Shown here one piece after another: positions 61,313 to 64,000 of a stretch of 64,000 nt of DNA. Source of the DNA: Sutterella sp. Its GTDB lineage: Bacteria > Pseudomonadota > Gammaproteobacteria > Burkholderiales > Burkholderiaceae_F. Both the position numbers and the translations under genes were made by a program. Within the stretch, counting starts at the first letter, position 1; the number at the start of each line of letters is the position of its first letter. Where the stretch lies: contig DYBN01000027.1 in assembly GCA_019418605.1 (NCBI GenBank), forward strand, positions 1 through 64,000, written 5' to 3'. A model generated the notes under the pieces. The model did no database searches, was not told where the DNA came from, and saw only the letters and a program-made list of their open reading frames with translations.

Positions 61313-61919
61313 CTTGATTTACATCGTCGACGACGATCCGTCCGTGTGCGCGTCTCTTTCTTTTATCCTCCAGATAGCGGGCTTTGACGTCGTCTCCTAC
61401 AACAGCGCCGATCAATTTCTCGAGCAGGCCACGCACCTGCGCGCCGGCTGCGTGTTGCTCGACGTCAAGATGCCGGGCCGAAGCGGGCTTGAGCTTTTCT
61501 GCGAAATGAGGCGCAGAAAGATGCTTTTGCCCGTCATTTTCCTCACCGGCCACGGCGACATTGAAATGGCGGTGCAGGCACTGCACGACGGGGCGTTTGA
61601 TTTTCTCGTCAAGCCCGCCGAGCCCGACAAGCTCATCGAAAAGGTGCGCAAGGCCGTCGAGCACTGCAAGCAGCTCCAGGCCCAGGCGCTCGAGACCGAA
61701 GAGGTGAAAAGGCTCATGATGCGCTTGACGAGCGCCGAGCTTGAGGTTGCAAAGCTGATGGCCAAGGGGCTTCCCGTCAAAACGATGGCGCGCGTGCTCG
61801 AGGTAAGCGAACAGGCGGTGAAAATGCACCGCTCCTCGATTTACCGAAAGCTTGAGGCAGCCAATCCCGTGGAGGTGGCGGGCATCGTGCGCGACTGGCT
61901 CGAGGGGGCCAAGGCATGA
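61293..61919 (+). CDS. Response regulator, FixJ/TtrR-like, second copy
   Basis: The start is a GTG after AAGGAGAA, inside the kinase gene end. The 208-residue protein has the receiver pocket IVDDDPS, Asp 57 in CVLLDVKMPGRSG, the FLTGHGDIEMA switch and Lys in FLVKPA, then a LuxR-type HTH (LTSAELEVAKLMAKGLPVKT, VSEQAVKMHRSSIYRKL). It pairs with the preceding kinase. Its stop overlaps the next ATG by 4 bp exactly as in cassette 1. Confidence 0.92.
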   Translation: MKSLLPDLIYIVDDDPSVCASLSFILQIAGFDVVSYNSADQFLEQATHLRAGCVLLDVKMPGRSGLELFCEMRRRKMLLPVIFLTGHGDIEMAVQALHDGAFDFLVKPAEPDKLIEKVRKAVEHCKQLQAQALETEEVKRLMMRLTSAELEVAKLMAKGLPVKTMARVLEVSEQAVKMHRSSIYRKLEAANPVEVAGIVRDWLEGAKA

Positions 61920-63367
61920 GTTCAAGAAGAGGCATTTTGCAGGCGTTTGCGCTCTCAGGGCTTGGCGCAGGTCTTGGGATCCCCGCTTTGGGGGCCGAGC
62001 CCCGGCACTGGGAGCAGAGCTATGACGTCGTGGTGGCCGGAGGCGGCGGAGCGGGGCTTGCGGCGGCCGTGTGCGCCGCGCAAAAAGGCGCTTCGGTGTG
62101 CCTCATTGAAAAGCTCTCGATGGTGGGCGGCGATACGCTCAGAAGTACGGGCTACTTTGCCTGCGTGGAGCCGCGCAGACAGGCGCTTTGCGGCGTCGAG
62201 GACTCTTTGGAGCTGCATTTTCAACAGACGATGCAGGCGGGAGGAAACCTCGCCAACCCGGCCGTGGTGCGGACAATGGTGCAGGAGGCGCCCCGCACGC
62301 TTGCCTGGTTGGAAGACTGCGGCGTTCTTTTTCACGAGGCGGTCTATGAAATCTACGGCTCGGACTACCGGCGCTGCCTCAAGCCGCTGCTGCCGCGCGG
62401 GTCGGCCTACGTGCGCGCTTTAAGCCAGAAGGCGATGGCGCTTGGCGTCAAACTTTTGCTCAACACAAGGCTCGAAGACATCCACCGCGACGACAAGGGC
62501 AGGACATCGGGCGTCACGGCTGCAAATGCTTCGGGCCTTCCCCTGGCGATTGAGGCGAAAAAGGGCGTCGTCCTTGCCTGCGGCGGGTTTGGCGCCAATG
62601 CCGGGATGGTGGCGCGGTACGCGCCGCAGCTTGCGGGCCTGCCGACGGACAATTCGCCGGGCTCAACGGGCGATGCGCTCATTTTGGCCGAACGCCGGGG
62701 ACTGGCTCTGGAGGGACTGCCCTTTGTTGAGTGCGTCGCCGGCAACCCGCCCGGGCACAAGACGCACGCGAGACTCTTTCTGCCGGCGGACTTCGTGCTC
62801 ATCAACGAAAACGGCGTGCGTTTTGTTGAAGAGGATGCGCTGCGCGCAACGCTCACGAAGGCCATTCTCGAGCAGCCACACCGGCGCTGCTTTACGGTCT
62901 TTGACAAGCAGGGCGTGGCGCATCTCGATCCGATTTCCCAAAAGGGACTCTATCGGGCGCTCGTGGCCGACGAGGCCTTCAATGCGCCGACGCTCGGAGA
63001 GCTCGCGCGCCTCATCGGCGTGCCGGCGGAGCGTTTTGAAAAAGAGGTCGGGGCCTACAACGAAGAGGCCCGGCGCGCCGCGCGCTCGACAATCGGCAAA
63101 TGCACGCGTGTGGGCTGCACGCCCCTTGAAAAGCCCCCGTTTTGGGCCTACGAAGTGGGCTTGACCGTGCACTACACGCCGGGAGGCCTTGTTGTAAATG
63201 AAAAGGGAGAGGTGATCGACACGCAAGGCATCCCCGTGCCCGGCCTTTGGGCGGCGGGCGAAGTCACGGGCAGCGTGCACGGAGCCAACCGGCTTGGCGG
63301 CAACGGGCTTGCCGATGCGCTCACGTTCGGGCGGCTTGTTGGAGAGGCGGCCGCATTGGCTCAATAG
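61916..63367 (+). CDS. Exported FAD-dependent reductase (cassette 2)
   Basis: The 483-residue protein starts MSSRRGILQAFALSGLGAG, a twin-arginine signal. The FAD motif VVVAGGGGAGLAAAVCAAQ follows. The active-site segment reads GVRFVEEDALRATL: Arg of the NExxxRD motif is kept but Asn and Asp are changed. VHYTPGGLVV and GANRLGGNGLAD at the C-terminus match fumarate-reductase-like enzymes. There is no FMN-attachment or haem domain, so a separate donor is needed. Likely an enoate or similar reductase for an acceptor sensed by the adjacent kinase. Confidence 0.87.
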   Translation: MSSRRGILQAFALSGLGAGLGIPALGAEPRHWEQSYDVVVAGGGGAGLAAAVCAAQKGASVCLIEKLSMVGGDTLRSTGYFACVEPRRQALCGVEDSLELHFQQTMQAGGNLANPAVVRTMVQEAPRTLAWLEDCGVLFHEAVYEIYGSDYRRCLKPLLPRGSAYVRALSQKAMALGVKLLLNTRLEDIHRDDKGRTSGVTAANASGLPLAIEAKKGVVLACGGFGANAGMVARYAPQLAGLPTDNSPGSTGDALILAERRGLALEGLPFVECVAGNPPGHKTHARLFLPADFVLINENGVRFVEEDALRATLTKAILEQPHRRCFTVFDKQGVAHLDPISQKGLYRALVADEAFNAPTLGELARLIGVPAERFEKEVGAYNEEARRAARSTIGKCTRVGCTPLEKPPFWAYEVGLTVHYTPGGLVVNEKGEVIDTQGIPVPGLWAAGEVTGSVHGANRLGGNGLADALTFGRLVGEAAALAQ

Positions 63368-63463
63368 AACTGATCATTTTCTTTCTTTTGGCGGAGGAAA
63401 TCAATAGACGCGCGTTTATGTTTTTTGGGCCCCTTCCTTCTTAACATGAAAAAGCATCAAGTG

Positions 63464-63487
63464 CAGAAGGCCGGCCGAGGCCTTCTG
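63464..63487 (+). promoter_or_regulatory. Hairpin in the leader of the third flavoprotein gene
   Basis: CAGAAGGCC and GGCCTTCTG form a perfect 9-bp stem around GGCCGA, 27 bases before the start codon. It has no T-run. It may stabilise the mRNA or influence access to the ribosome site. Confidence 0.5.
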
Positions 63488-63514
63488 GTTCGAAAAACGA
63501 AAGAGGAGAAGGGA

Positions 63515-64000
63515 ATGTCCGAAATTCTCAATTCGCGCCGCACGTTTCTGAAGACCGCCGCCCTGGGCGGGGCCGCCGTGATGAGCGCGGGCGCCGCGGC
63601 CACTGCTCAGGCCGCGGGCAAAAAGCTGCAGGAGTCGACGTACGACTTCGTGATCGTGGGCGCGGGCTGCGGAGGCCTTGTGTGCGCCATTCGCGCCGCG
63701 CAAAACGGCTTGAAGCCGATTCTCGTTGAAAAGATGGGGTCGCCTGCGGGCAACACGGTGTACGCGGCGGGCTTCATGCTCGGCGTGCACACCAAGGCGC
63801 AGAAGGCCAAGAACGCCAATGCCGAAGACTCGACCGAAAAGTTCTACGAGGACATGATGAAGGTCTCGCAGGGCAAGGGCGACAAGGCGCTCACTCGCTA
63901 TGTGGCCGAGCACGCCGACGCCATGATGGACTGGATGATGGACTATGTCGGCGTGAAGTTTGCCGCCGGCATGAAGCTCGTCTATCCGATGCTCGGAAGA
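63515..64000 (+). CDS. Tat-exported flavoprotein reductase, 3' end outside window
   Basis: The frame is open from the ATG at 63515, preceded by AGAGGAGAAGGG, to the right edge (162 residues). SRRTFLK at residues 7-13 is a perfect twin-arginine motif. The FAD motif FVIVGAGCGGLVCAIRAAQ and the Glu of LVEKM follow, as in the other two flavoproteins. The part for substrate binding is not in the window. An in-frame ATG at 63446 would lengthen the N-terminus by 23 residues but has no ribosome site. It may belong to the same acceptor-respiration locus. Confidence 0.85.
   Translation, partial: MSEILNSRRTFLKTAALGGAAVMSAGAAATAQAAGKKLQESTYDFVIVGAGCGGLVCAIRAAQNGLKPILVEKMGSPAGNTVYAAGFMLGVHTKAQKAKNANAEDSTEKFYEDMMKVSQGKGDKALTRYVAEHADAMMDWMMDYVGVKFAAGMKLVYPMLGR

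Noticed and set aside
63446..63514. Upstream ATG as the start of the third flavoprotein
   Set aside because: It lacks a ribosome site and would place a charged extension in front of a perfect Tat motif.

Overview
The window is about 64 kb of GC-rich bacterial DNA with no stretch of rRNA, tRNA, CRISPR or insertion sequence that I can recognise. The proteins point to a Gram-negative betaproteobacterium, and the combination of a Burkholderiales-type ribosomal cluster with many exported flavin and molybdenum reductases, a multi-subunit 2-oxoacid:ferredoxin oxidoreductase and no aerobic respiratory genes suggests an anaerobic gut member of the Sutterellaceae (Sutterella/Parasutterella relatives). 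The family assignment is inference from gene content, not from a search.

Layout. 1-287: start of a Tat-exported protein running off the left edge. 730-3962: a single-haem cytochrome c and a TorA-type molybdoenzyme (S/N-oxide respiration). 4261-8726 (minus): an AraC regulator followed by four small proteins that all carry export signals (carboxymuconolactone decarboxylase-like, alpha/beta hydrolase, cupin, flavodoxin). 8826-12425 (minus): isoaspartyl dipeptidase, an MtaD-type deaminase and a divergent S-adenosylhomocysteine-hydrolase-like protein, probably nucleoside/SAH salvage. 12645-32405: uninterrupted str, S10, spc and alpha ribosomal clusters (rpsL to rplQ), with several unusually long, structured spacers and internal promoters.

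32662-34455: an exported flavoprotein with a covalent-FMN site. 34647-47124: mixed chromosomal genes, including a pyridoxal kinase family protein, a second dienelactone-hydrolase-like enzyme, an antitoxin with a truncated Doc-like toxin, an NlpC/P60 endopeptidase, galE, a crotonase-like protein, a Pat-like CoA-ligase/acetyltransferase fusion, a DUF362 protein, a DUF1801 protein with a histone-H1-like tail and a lipoprotein. 47611-52173: a four-gene 2-oxoacid oxidoreductase operon whose last gene fuses a GltD-like flavoprotein to ferredoxin domains. 52344-53277: a short AT-richer patch with a phage-antirepressor-like remnant and a DUF4760 gene preceded by a nine-codon leader. 53813-54913: a porin.

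55092-64000: the most distinctive region. Two head-to-tail cassettes each encode a TtrS-like histidine kinase with a PhnD-like periplasmic sensor, a FixJ/TtrR-like response regulator and a signal-peptide-bearing FAD reductase; regulator and reductase overlap by 4 bp in both. A third Tat-exported flavoprotein begins just downstream and leaves the window. Short tandem repeats of 10-bp period lie before both kinase genes. I read this as a duplicated, diverged system in which a periplasmic electron acceptor is sensed and the reductase for that same acceptor is produced; the porin upstream and cytochromes elsewhere could supply substrate and electrons. The reductase active sites differ from each other, so the substrates probably differ too.
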